Part shown: positions 17,519-25,283 of the stretch, in pieces | Position numbering within the stretch: position 1 is the first letter of the stretch | How the letters are laid out: every line of letters starts with the position of its first letter | From: Haloferax gibbonsii ATCC 33959 | GTDB taxonomy: Archaea; Halobacteriota; Halobacteria; Halobacteriales; Haloferacaceae | Length of the DNA: 64,000 bases | Direction: 5' to 3' | Assembly (NCBI RefSeq): GCF_000336775.1 | Contig: NZ_AOLJ01000012.1 | Span: forward strand, 1 to 64,000 | The notes under the pieces: model-generated | Seen by the model: only the letters and a program-made list of their open reading frames with translations | Database searches by the model: none | What the model was told of the DNA's origin: nothing | Made by a program: the position numbers and the translations under genes

Positions 17519-17539
17519 ACCCCTTGGTTTCCTCTGCAA
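17519..17539 (-). repeat. Degenerate ORB element
   Basis: Minus strand TTGCAGAGGAAACCAAGGGG then T. The GGAAACCAAGGGGT part is intact and the left half is degenerate. Orientation is the same as its neighbours. Confidence 0.6.
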
Positions 17540-17593
17540 TTAAGTGGGTGTTCTCCAGTTCGACGGGAAACCCCTGGGTCTCGCATCCCCCAC

Positions 17594-17614
17594 ACCCCTT
17601 CGTTTCGGGTGGAG
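17594..17614 (-). repeat. ORB element, left member of the inverted pair
   Basis: Minus strand CTCCACCCGAAACGAAGGGG then T. Twenty of 21 bases equal the plus-strand ORB at 17790-17810, so the two form a near-perfect inverted pair 196 bases apart around the AT-rich element. Confidence 0.9.
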
Positions 17615-17645
17615 GCGTGAGAGGGTGGGGAGGGGGTCTCGGTGG

Positions 17646-17742
17646 TCTTTAGATACAGATAGTTTTATTACTCATATTGTCATACCGTAACCGTACTGGG
17701 GCAAAAAGAGATATTATTGTACTCCCCTAGAATAGAATTAAC
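17646..17742. other. AT-rich duplex unwinding element
   Basis: The strongest long AT-rich stretch of the origin, with runs such as GATAGTTTTATTACTCATAT, GGCAAAAAGAGATATTATTG and AGAATAGAATTAACG, in a chromosome that is otherwise very GC-rich. It lies midway between the inverted ORBs, as expected for the site of strand opening. Confidence 0.85.
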
Positions 17743-17789
17743 GTCCCACCGCCGTCTAGCGGTCTCCCCCCACCCACCCCTTCGGGCCG

Positions 17790-17810
17790 TTCCACCCGAA
17801 ACGAAGGGGT
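17790..17810 (+). repeat. ORB element, right member of the inverted pair
   Basis: TTCCACCCGAAACGAAGGGG then T, used here as the reference ORB. It is followed by a G run (GGGGTGGGGG), and the flanking CACCCACCCCTTCG to its left makes a local inverted repeat (17771-17816). Confidence 0.9.
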
Positions 17811-18246
17811 GGGGGTGTTCCCCCGACCGTTTCGCGTCTACCAAATAGTGTCAACCCCGTGTCTTGTCCGCGGAGACTAAGGTGACGACAGATCGGGGGA
17901 GAGACCGGCTCGGTGTTTTCAGGAACTGTTCGGCACATTCAGGAGATTCTCCGTTCGTCGTATGTCCAAGTTACGCACGTGTGCGCGCAAAGTAACCATA
18001 AACTGCAATACGGATTCGGCTCGAACCGTTTTCGTATCAGTTACTTCACACTCGGTGAACAAGCGCTCGTCTCTCGTTTCTCGTTGCCCGACCTCGTTTT
18101 ATCGAACTGACCCTCGTCCACGACGCTCCTTTCTGTCGTCTTGTCTCCCACGTGACTGGTGTCTGACGTAGTGCTTAAGTGAGTCCGGTTGGGTGATACC
18201 TCCATACGCCCTCCACGACGCGTTCGGGAGGTGCGGGAGGCCCAGG

Positions 18247-18888
18247 ATGGGACTGCTCACAGATTTAAGAGACAGCATCTCACGAGTCGTCGACCGGCTC
18301 TTTTCGGAGAGCGAGCCGAAGCGGATCGGTATATATGGCCCGCCCAACGCCGGGAAGACGACTCTCGCAAACCGTATCGCCCGTGACTGGACCGGTGACG
18401 CCATCGGTCCCGAGAGCCACATCCCTCACGAGACTCGCCGCGCCAGGCGGAAAGAGAACGTCGAAATCGAGCGGAACGGCAAGAAAGTCACCATCGACAT
18501 CGTCGACACGCCGGGTGTCACGACGAAGGTCGATTACAAGGAATTCCTCGAACACGACATGGAGAAAGACGACGCCGTCCGCCGGTCCCGCGAGGCGACC
18601 GAGGGCGTCGCCGAGGCCATGCACTGGCTCCGCGAGGACGTCGACGGCGTCATCTACGTGCTCGACAGCACGAAGGACCCGATATCGCAGGTCAACACGA
18701 TGCTCATCGGCATCATCGAGAGCCAGGACCTGCCCGTGCTCATCTTCGCGAACAAGATCGACCTCGAAGACTCGAACGTCGAGCGCATCGCGAACGCGTA
18801 CCCACAGCACGAAACAGTCGAGTTGTCGGCGCTCGAAGGGGAGAACATGGACGAAGTGTACGCCAAAATCGCGGAGTACTTCGCGTGA
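18247..18888 (+). CDS. oapA: Origin-associated Era-like GTPase OapA
   Basis: A 213-residue small GTPase. G1 GPPNAGKT (31-38), G3 DTPG (87-90), G4 NKID (169-172) and G5 SAL (194-196) are all present, and there is no KH domain, so it is not Era itself. The conserved HETRRARR follows switch I. The ATG at 18247 is preceded by a purine-rich GGGAGG ribosome-binding site at about 18234; the longer frame from 18193 lacks conservation. OapA is the first gene after the origin, and a TATA-like GCTTAAGT lies near 18173. Its gene neighbourhood implies a replication-linked role, but the function is not established. Confidence 0.93.
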   Translation: MGLLTDLRDSISRVVDRLFSESEPKRIGIYGPPNAGKTTLANRIARDWTGDAIGPESHIPHETRRARRKENVEIERNGKKVTIDIVDTPGVTTKVDYKEFLEHDMEKDDAVRRSREATEGVAEAMHWLREDVDGVIYVLDSTKDPISQVNTMLIGIIESQDLPVLIFANKIDLEDSNVERIANAYPQHETVELSALEGENMDEVYAKIAEYFA

Positions 18889-18894
18889 TTCACC

Positions 18895-19287
18895 ATGCCT
18901 GAAGCAACCGCCTCCGACAACGGCTCCGACGGGGTCCAGATAGACCTCTTCAGCGGGAATCGGATGGCAAACCTCACGAGCATGGAGAAGATTCGGCTCA
19001 TCCTCGACGGCGTCCGCGACGGCAACATCGTCATCCTCGAGGAGGGCCTTTCGCCCGACGAGGAGTCGAAGCTCATCGAGGTCACGATGGCCGAGATAAG
19101 CCCCGACGAGTTCAACGGAATCGAAATCGAGACGTACCCGCGTTCGCAGACCGCAGACCAGAGCTTCCTCGACCGGCTCATGGGCCGACAGTCGACCCAG
19201 AAGCTCACCGTCATCGGTCCCGCGAACCAGATTCAGACGCTACACAAGGACGAGAATCTCATCAGCGCGCTCGTCTCGCGAAAGTAG
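18895..19287 (+). CDS. oapB: Origin-associated protein OapB (DUF2073)
   Basis: A 130-residue DUF2073 protein found next to OapA in many euryarchaea. Conserved-looking stretches are TSMEKIRLILDGVRDGNIVI, GLSPDEESKLIEVTM and LTVIGPANQIQTLHKDENLI. There are no cysteines, no signal peptide and no membrane segment. Only 6 bases separate it from the oapA stop, so the two are one transcript. The molecular activity is unknown; constant co-occurrence with the GTPase suggests a partner or effector. Confidence 0.92.
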   Translation: MPEATASDNGSDGVQIDLFSGNRMANLTSMEKIRLILDGVRDGNIVILEEGLSPDEESKLIEVTMAEISPDEFNGIEIETYPRSQTADQSFLDRLMGRQSTQKLTVIGPANQIQTLHKDENLISALVSRK

Positions 19288-19335
19288 GGGGTCCCACGAA
19301 CGCCCTCACGCGCCATCCGGCGTCAACATCTATCA

Positions 19336-20358
19336 ATGCCACATCAATGCACCACGTGCGGTAAGGTGTTCCCCGACGGCTCGAAGGAGATGCTCTCGGG
19401 GTGCCCGAGCTGCGGCGGCAACAAGTTTCAGTTCAAGCCCGCGTCGAGCGGGAGCGCTCCCGCGAGCGCGAGCGACGACGCGACGTCGACGGGCGGCGCC
19501 GGAACGCGGGACCTGACCTCCTCGGCAGCCGACGCCGTCCGAGACCGCGCGCAGCAGCAGTCCCACCCCGACACGACCGACGAGGAGTCGATGACCGTCA
19601 GCGACTGGGCGAACGCGAATGCGGACGCGGACGCCTCACAGCGAACCGAGACTGTCGATGCCGCCGGCTCGACCCAGAACGAGCCGTCGCCGACCGACGC
19701 GGTCGACGCAAGTGACGCGGTCGACGCAAGTGACGCGGCCGACGCAAGCGACGCGGTCGACGACCCCGAAGCCAAACCCCGCGGTTGGGGCGAATGGCCG
19801 TCTGCGCCCGGCGAGTCTCCGGGGGCAGACCCGCAGGACCCGGAAGCATCGCGGAACGAATCGCGGGCCCAATCGGCCTCGGAGCAGGCCAGCCGCTCGC
19901 GGGGACCGGATTCGCCCCCGAACCGCGAGCCGGGGAAAATCAACGCGCGCGAGACGGACGAAGACAACTCCCAGAAGAGCGCGCGGAGCGACGTCGTCAC
20001 CCCCGAGGAACTCGCCGCTGCCGACGCGAACCGGCGCGGCTCGCCGGCGGAGACGCCGTCCGAAGCGCCTTCCGGCCCCGACCCCGACGCGGCCGCCGGT
20101 CAGCCCGCCGACGCCGCACCCACGGACGCGGACGGTACGGTCATCGAGCCGTCGTCAGACGACCGACCCAACCTGGACCAGCTCCGCGAGGAGCTCAACG
20201 ACCAGTTCGAGAGCATCAAAATCGTCAATCCCGGTCAGTACGAACTCAATCTCATGGAACTGTACGACCGCGACGAGTACATCATCTCGCTCCGCGAGGA
20301 CGGCCGCTACGTCATCGAAGTCCCGGACTCGTGGGGACCGGGCAACCGCGAAGACTGA
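19336..20358 (+). CDS. oapC: Origin-associated zinc-ribbon protein OapC
   Basis: A 340-residue modular protein. The N-terminus is a zinc ribbon (CTTCGK at 5-10 and CPSCGG at 23-28), the middle 230 residues are an acidic, disordered Asp/Ser/Ala/Pro linker containing six-residue DAVDAS repeats, and the C-terminal 65 residues (NLDQLREELNDQFESIKIV...) form a small conserved alpha/beta domain with VNPGQYELNLMELYDRDEYI. It is third in the oap operon. The layout resembles a scaffold tethering two interaction domains (inference). Confidence 0.9.
   Translation: MPHQCTTCGKVFPDGSKEMLSGCPSCGGNKFQFKPASSGSAPASASDDATSTGGAGTRDLTSSAADAVRDRAQQQSHPDTTDEESMTVSDWANANADADASQRTETVDAAGSTQNEPSPTDAVDASDAVDASDAADASDAVDDPEAKPRGWGEWPSAPGESPGADPQDPEASRNESRAQSASEQASRSRGPDSPPNREPGKINARETDEDNSQKSARSDVVTPEELAAADANRRGSPAETPSEAPSGPDPDAAAGQPADAAPTDADGTVIEPSSDDRPNLDQLREELNDQFESIKIVNPGQYELNLMELYDRDEYIISLREDGRYVIEVPDSWGPGNRED
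19696..19763 (+). repeat. 18-base tandem repeat within oapC
   Basis: Units GACGCGGTCGACGCAAGT at 19696-19713, 19714-19731 and a near-copy at 19732-19749, followed by a partial unit. They encode DAVDAS repeats in the disordered linker. Length should vary between strains. Confidence 0.8.
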
Positions 20359-20388
20359 GCGCGTTCCTCGCGTCGAACTGATTTTCCG

Positions 20389-20409
20389 ACCCCGTTGTTT
20401 CCGGTGGAA
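20389..20409 (-). repeat. ORB-like 21-mer downstream of oapC
   Basis: Minus strand TTCCACCGGAAACAACGGGG then T, matching the reference ORB at 18 of 21 positions. It lies 30 bases past the oapC stop, 2.6 kb from the unwinding element, and just upstream of the promoter of a 37-codon gene. Confidence 0.6.
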
Positions 20410-20503
20410 CGCCGGCCGTTCGGTCCCGCGGACGAGTCCGTCCGTCGAATCGGCACAATCGTTATATACGATAGTTGAGAGTATATCTCCTTGGGGAAGC
20501 GCT

Positions 20504-20617
20504 ATGTCCAATCCGCACAACGAAAAGGTCGCCGAGTGGGCGTCGCTCCTCGGAGCGTCGCTCCCGTCCGCGCGACCAGACGACCCCGACCTCGACACCG
20601 CCGACAGCGCGGGGTAA
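20504..20617 (+). CDS. 37-residue small protein of unknown function
   Basis: Encodes MSNPHNEKVAEWASLLGASL followed by a Pro/Asp-rich tail ending DTADSAG. It has a short amphipathic helix (VAEWASLLGASL) and an acidic end. A strong TATA element (CGTTATATACG, about 20460-20470) lies about 27 bases before a start site near 20491, a few bases before the ATG, which supports expression. It sits between oapC and hef, so it may be a replication-locus microprotein, but no family is recognised. Confidence 0.55.
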   Translation: MSNPHNEKVAEWASLLGASLPSARPDDPDLDTADSAG

Positions 20618-20703
20618 CGACCGCCGCGGTTTCCACCGGCGGACCGCTTTACTTTCACCCCGCTCTGCGAACCCTTATCGGCGAGGACGAGTAATCGTCA
20701 CCG

Positions 20704-23319
20704 ATGCCGGCCTCCGAGGACGTTGCGTACGTGGACCACCCGCTACTCGCGCCGTCGTTCATCGAGCGACGGCTCTACCAGATTCGCCTCGCCGGTACCG
20801 CGCGCAACGGCCACACGCTGGTCTGTCTTCCCACCGGCCTCGGGAAGACGACCGTCAGCCTGCTCGTCACGGCCCAGCGGCTCCACGACGTCGGCGGGAA
20901 GTCGCTGTTTCTCGCGCCCACGAAGCCGCTCGTCCAGCAGCACGCCGACTTCTACCGCGAGGCGCTGAACGTCCCGGACGACGAAATCGTCGTCTTCACC
21001 GGCGACGTTCGGCCCGACGACCGGGCCGAACTCTGGCAGGAGGCCCAGATAGTTATCGCCACGCCGCAGGTCATCGAAAACGACCTCATCGGCAACCGTA
21101 TTTCGCTTCGGGACGTGACGCACCTCACCTTCGACGAGTGCCACCGCGCGAGCGGCGACTACGCCTACGTCTACATCGCGGAGCGTTACCACGCCGACGC
21201 CGAAGACCCGCTCGTCACGGGGATGAGCGCCTCGCCGGGCGGCGACGAGGAGGCCATCCTCGAAGTCTGTGAGAACCTCGGCATCGTCGACGTGGAGGTG
21301 ATGACCGAGGAGGACGCCGACGTGTCGGAGTACACCCACGACACGGACGTGGAGTGGAACCGCATCCAGCTCCCCGACGAGATTCTGGAGATACGCGACG
21401 CCCTCAACGAGGTCATCACCGACCGCCTGGAGAAACTCAAGCAGTTGGGCGTCACCAAGTCGACGAAGCCCGATATCTCCCAGAAGAAGCTCAACCGGAT
21501 GCGCGCGGAGCTACAGCGACTGATGAACGCCGACAAGTCGGAGGGCTACAAGGGTATGTCCACGCACGCGGAGGTGATGAAGCTCCGCCGGGCGGTCGAG
21601 CTCGTCGAGACCCAGTCGGTCGAGTCGGTCCGGCGGTACTTCGAGCGCCAGCGCAACGCCGCCCGGTCGTCGGGCGCGTCGAAGGCCAGCCAGCGACTCG
21701 TCGCCGAACCGAAGGTCCGCGAGGCGATGCGGAAAGCCGAGTCGTTCGACGGCCTCCACCCGAAGTTCAGGAAGACGCGCATCCTCCTCGCGGAGACGCT
21801 CGGCATTCAGGACGGCGAGCGCGTCATCGTCTTCACCGAGTCCCGCGACACGGCCGAGGCGCTCACGGAGTTCCTCTCGGAGAGCTTCTCGGTCCGGCGG
21901 TTCGTCGGACAGGGCGACCGCGAGGGCTCCGACGGGATGACGCAGAAGGAACAGCAGGAGACCCTCGACAAGTTCCGAAGCGGCGAGTTCGAGGTGCTGG
22001 TCTCGACCTCCGTCGCGGAGGAGGGCCTCGACGTGCCCGAGGTCGACCTCGTGCTCTTTTTCGAACCCGTGCCGACGGCCATCCGGTCCATCCAGCGGAA
22101 GGGTCGGACCGGTCGTCAGGCCGACGGTCGCGTGGTCGTCCTCCTCGCGGAGGACACCCGCGACGAGGCGTACTTCTGGATATCGCGCCGCCGCGAGAAG
22201 ACGATGCAAAACGAGCTTCGCGACCTCAAGGGCGCGGCCGACGACCTCGAAGCCGAACTCGACCCCTCCCAGCGCGACCTCTCGGCGTTCGCGGGCGACG
22301 ACGGCAGTTCCGCCGGCAACGCCGGGAGTTCCACCGGAAACGAGGGGGTTGACGCCGCGGCCGGTGACGATGCAAACGTGGCGTCGGACGCGGAATCGGC
22401 CGCTGAATCAGCCGCCGCGTCGACCGCCACGAACGGAGAGACCGCGGTCGCCGCGTCGACCGCCACGAACGGAGAGACCGCGGTCGCCGCGGCGACCGAC
22501 TCGGACGGGCAGTCGGGCCTCGCCGACTTCGGTCCCTCCGACGAGGAGTTGGCGCGGGCGGACGACGGCGACGACGGCGACGACGACGACGGCGACGATG
22601 AAAACGACGGCGACGGCGACGAGGCGGACGACCCGGCCACCGTCGCCGCGGCGGGAACGGACGACGAGGAGACCGTCGAAATCGTCGTCGACCAGCGCGA
22701 ACTCGACTCCAACATCGCCCGCACTCTCTCGAAGCGCGAGGACCTGACGACCCGGTTGGAGACGCTCGCGGTCGGCGACTACGTCCTCTCGGACCGCGTC
22801 GCGGTCGAGCGAAAGAGCGTCTCGGACTTCCTCGACACGCTCACGGGCGGCGACCGCTCGATATTCGAGCAGATAGCGGACCTCACGCGTCACTACGCCC
22901 GGCCGCTTCTCATCATCGAGGGTCGTGGTCTCTACGAGGAGCGGAACATCCACCCCGGCGCGATTCGCGGGGCGCTGTCGTCGGTCGCGGTCGATTTCAA
23001 CGTGAGCGTGCTGTTCACGGAGGACGAAGACGACACCGCGGAGATGCTGGCGACCATCGCCACCCGCGAGCAGACGGACCGCGAGCGCACCGTGAGCGTC
23101 CACGGCGGCAAGAGCGCGAAGACGCTCGACGAGCAACAGGAGTACGTCGTCTCGGCCATCGCCGACATCGGCCCGGTCACGGCGCGGACGCTGCTCGAAG
23201 CGTTCGGGAGCGTCGAGGCGGTCATGACCGCCAACGAGGACGACCTCAAAGAGGTCCGCGGCGTCGGCCAAGTCACCGCCGAGCGAATCCGCGAGGTCGT
23301 CGGGGCGGAGTATCGCTGA
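20704..23319 (+). CDS. hef: Hef helicase-nuclease (FANCM/XPF family)
   Basis: An 871-residue fusion of an SF2 helicase and an XPF nuclease that acts on stalled forks. Helicase: Walker A LPTGLGKTT (42-50), DECH box (144-147), the helical insert, and motif VI QRKGRTGRQ. A disordered linker (about 520-650) contains a 36-base tandem duplication and QSGLADFG (Q603, L606, F609), a candidate PCNA-binding peptide. The ERCC4 nuclease carries VERKS (701-705). Tandem helix-hairpin-helix motifs end the protein (IADIGPVTARTLLEAFGS, VRGVGQVTAERIREVV). Full-length Hef with both domains intact. Confidence 0.97.
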   Translation: MPASEDVAYVDHPLLAPSFIERRLYQIRLAGTARNGHTLVCLPTGLGKTTVSLLVTAQRLHDVGGKSLFLAPTKPLVQQHADFYREALNVPDDEIVVFTGDVRPDDRAELWQEAQIVIATPQVIENDLIGNRISLRDVTHLTFDECHRASGDYAYVYIAERYHADAEDPLVTGMSASPGGDEEAILEVCENLGIVDVEVMTEEDADVSEYTHDTDVEWNRIQLPDEILEIRDALNEVITDRLEKLKQLGVTKSTKPDISQKKLNRMRAELQRLMNADKSEGYKGMSTHAEVMKLRRAVELVETQSVESVRRYFERQRNAARSSGASKASQRLVAEPKVREAMRKAESFDGLHPKFRKTRILLAETLGIQDGERVIVFTESRDTAEALTEFLSESFSVRRFVGQGDREGSDGMTQKEQQETLDKFRSGEFEVLVSTSVAEEGLDVPEVDLVLFFEPVPTAIRSIQRKGRTGRQADGRVVVLLAEDTRDEAYFWISRRREKTMQNELRDLKGAADDLEAELDPSQRDLSAFAGDDGSSAGNAGSSTGNEGVDAAAGDDANVASDAESAAESAAASTATNGETAVAASTATNGETAVAAATDSDGQSGLADFGPSDEELARADDGDDGDDDDGDDENDGDGDEADDPATVAAAGTDDEETVEIVVDQRELDSNIARTLSKREDLTTRLETLAVGDYVLSDRVAVERKSVSDFLDTLTGGDRSIFEQIADLTRHYARPLLIIEGRGLYEERNIHPGAIRGALSSVAVDFNVSVLFTEDEDDTAEMLATIATREQTDRERTVSVHGGKSAKTLDEQQEYVVSAIADIGPVTARTLLEAFGSVEAVMTANEDDLKEVRGVGQVTAERIREVVGAEYR
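22414..22485 (+). repeat. 36-base tandem duplication in the Hef linker
   Basis: Two identical 36-base units (22414-22449 and 22450-22485) encode AASTATNGETAV repeated in frame. The repeat adds 12 residues to the disordered linker without changing the frame. Confidence 0.85.
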
Positions 23320-23404
23320 GCGCGGATGAGTGCGCTTCTCCGAAACAGAGGGACCGAAGCGTGTTGATTTCAACCGCCGAGAGCGATAGCGGTGCGCCGG
23401 TCGG

Positions 23405-24097
23405 TTATCGGTCGAGCGCGGAGATGGCCTCGGCGGCCTCGCGCGCGGCGGTCAGATACTCGGTCGCCCGCCGCGGGTCGTCGGTCGACTCGGCGCGCTC
23501 GGCGGCCCACGTCAGCGTCCGCACGAGCGACTCGCGCGCGTCGGTGACGTCGCCGGCGACCTCGCGGCGTGCACGCTGCCCGGTCGCCCGCTGCTCGCCT
23601 GCGGTTCGCGCTGACGGGGTCGCGGCGCGCCCGTTCGCGCCGGTGGGGTCACGGCGCGCCTCGTCGGCGACGCGGGTTCCTTGGCCCTGCGCCGGCTGTC
23701 GCGTTCCGGCCTGCGGTCGCTCGGAGTCCGACGCCTCGGCGGTGACCGCCGCAGGGTCGGCCGCCGCATCGGCGCGCTCTACGGACTCGGTCGCTCCGCC
23801 GGACGAGGCCTCGACCCCGCCTTCGACCGGGTCGGCTTCGACGGCCGCCTCGGCGGCCTGCTCGGCGTCTTGGTCCGCATTCGCCGCGACCTGCCCCTCG
23901 GCCTGACAGGTCGGACAGAACACCTGTCCCTCGTAGCGGAACAGCGGGTCGCCGCAGTTGTCGCAGTGCTTGTTCGTCATCGTCGCGCCCTTGAGGAGCA
24001 ACTCGCTCATGCGCTGGGTCGAACGGCGCTTCGTCTCGTCTCGCTCGTACTTCTCCCGAAGTCGCTGCCGCTCTGCTTCCTTATCGAAGTCGCTCAT
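23405..24097 (-). CDS. Zinc-ribbon protein of the SSSCA1/autoantigen p27 family
   Basis: A 230-residue protein. The N-terminus (RLREKYERDETKRRSTQRMSELLLKGATM) and zinc ribbon CDNCGDPLF...CPTCQ match the archaeal UPF0148/SSSCA1 family. A disordered Ala/Glu/Arg linker of about 110 residues follows, then a C-terminal helix pair (TLTWAAERAESTDDPRRATEYL). The ATG at 24097 begins MSDFDKEAERQ; an upstream in-frame start at 24133 adds residues of no similarity. The family's function in archaea is unknown. Convergent with hef. Confidence 0.85.
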   Translation of the reverse strand: MSDFDKEAERQRLREKYERDETKRRSTQRMSELLLKGATMTNKHCDNCGDPLFRYEGQVFCPTCQAEGQVAANADQDAEQAAEAAVEADPVEGGVEASSGGATESVERADAAADPAAVTAEASDSERPQAGTRQPAQGQGTRVADEARRDPTGANGRAATPSARTAGEQRATGQRARREVAGDVTDARESLVRTLTWAAERAESTDDPRRATEYLTAAREAAEAISALDR

Positions 24098-24303
24098 GTG
24101 CGTGTGGACGCGACGTGCGTCGAAAAACCCCACGGCGTCGCTCGGGTGGTTTCGTCACCGGCGGTCTCACCGGCTCTCGCGGCCGACGACACCCCGCCGC
24201 TGTCGGTCGAAATTCGACGACTGACGAACAGATAATCGACAGACGGCGCTTCGGTGCCCGTTTCGAAACGTTTACTCGGAATCCACAGCCTGGTTAATGT
24301 GGT

Positions 24304-25218
24304 ATGACGAAAGTTAGCGTGATTGGTGCGGCCGGGACGGTCGGCGCCGCGGCTGGGTACAACCTCGCGCTTCGCGATGTCTGTGACGAACTCGTGTTCG
24401 TCGACATCCCGAAGATGGAAGACAAGACGGTCGGACAGGCGGCGGACACGAACCACGGCATCGCGTACGACTCCAACACGGTCGTGACGCAGGGCGGCTA
24501 CGAGGACACCGCCGGCTCCGACGTGGTCGTCATCACGGCGGGCATCCCGCGGCAGCCGGGACAGACCCGCATCGACCTCGCGGGCGACAACGCCCCCATC
24601 ATGGACGACATCGGCTCCTCGCTCGCAGAGCACAACGACGACTTCGTCTCCATCACCACGTCGAACCCCGTCGACCTGCTCAACCGCCACCTCTACGAGA
24701 CGGGCGACCGCGACCGCCACAAAGTCATCGGCTTCGGCGGCCGACTCGACTCCGCCCGCTTCCGCTACGTGCTGAGCCAGCGCTTCGACGTGCCGGTCAA
24801 GAACGTCGAAGCGACCATCCTCGGCGAGCACGGCGACGCGCAGGTGCCCGTCTTCTCGAAGGTCCGCGTCGACGGCAACGACCCCGCCTTCTCCGGCGAC
24901 GAGAAAGACGAGATTCTCGGCGACCTCCAGGAGTCCGCCATGGACGTCATCGAGCGCAAGGGCGCGACCCAGTGGGGCCCGGCGACCGGCGTCGCCCACA
25001 TGGTCGAGGCCGTCCTGCACGACACCGGCGAAGTGCTTCCCGGCTCGCTCGTCCTCGACGGCGAGTTCGGCTACGAGGACACCGCCTTCGGCGTCCCCGT
25101 CAAGCTCGGCTCGAACGGCATCGAGGAGGTCGTCGAGTGGGACCTCGACGACTACGAGGCCGACCTCATGGACGACGCGGCCGAGAAGCTCCGCGACCAG
25201 TACAACAAAATCGCGTAA
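24304..25218 (+). CDS. mdh: Malate dehydrogenase (LDH-like)
   Basis: A 304-residue NAD-dependent MDH of the lactate-dehydrogenase-like class typical of haloarchaea, interconverting malate and oxaloacetate in the TCA cycle. NAD-binding GAAGTVG (8-14), substrate loop PRQPGQTR with Arg83 (the residue that selects malate over lactate) and Arg89, Asp149/Arg152, and catalytic His176 in GEHGD. A TATA-like CGTTTACTCG lies about 27-31 bases before the ATG, predicting a nearly leaderless mRNA. It is monocistronic. Confidence 0.97.
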   Translation: MTKVSVIGAAGTVGAAAGYNLALRDVCDELVFVDIPKMEDKTVGQAADTNHGIAYDSNTVVTQGGYEDTAGSDVVVITAGIPRQPGQTRIDLAGDNAPIMDDIGSSLAEHNDDFVSITTSNPVDLLNRHLYETGDRDRHKVIGFGGRLDSARFRYVLSQRFDVPVKNVEATILGEHGDAQVPVFSKVRVDGNDPAFSGDEKDEILGDLQESAMDVIERKGATQWGPATGVAHMVEAVLHDTGEVLPGSLVLDGEFGYEDTAFGVPVKLGSNGIEEVVEWDLDDYEADLMDDAAEKLRDQYNKIA

Positions 25219-25283
25219 GCCGCTCCGGCTCGCTCGCGCGACGAATCCAATCCGTCTTTTTCACCCGACGCGGCCGACCCCGC

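Larger units (their letters stand above)
16642..18246. other. oriC: Chromosomal replication origin (oriC) between orc1 and oapA
   Basis: A 1.6 kb non-coding region with no convincing gene; short frames inside it are shadows. It contains, left to right: an ORB in the orc1 promoter (16649), a G-rich iteron field (about 16930-17150), minus-strand ORBs at 17440, 17519 and 17594, an AT-rich unwinding element (17646-17742), a plus-strand ORB at 17790, and the oapA promoter. ORBs facing each other across an AT-rich element next to orc1 is the established haloarchaeal origin layout. The region flanks orc1 and oapABC exactly as in Haloferax oriC1. Confidence 0.93.

Noticed and set aside
17962-18171. 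A 69-codon frame inside oriC upstream of oapA
   Set aside because: Its composition is Ser/Arg/Cys-rich and unlike halophile proteins, and it lies in the oapA promoter side of the origin with no ribosome-binding site or similarity.
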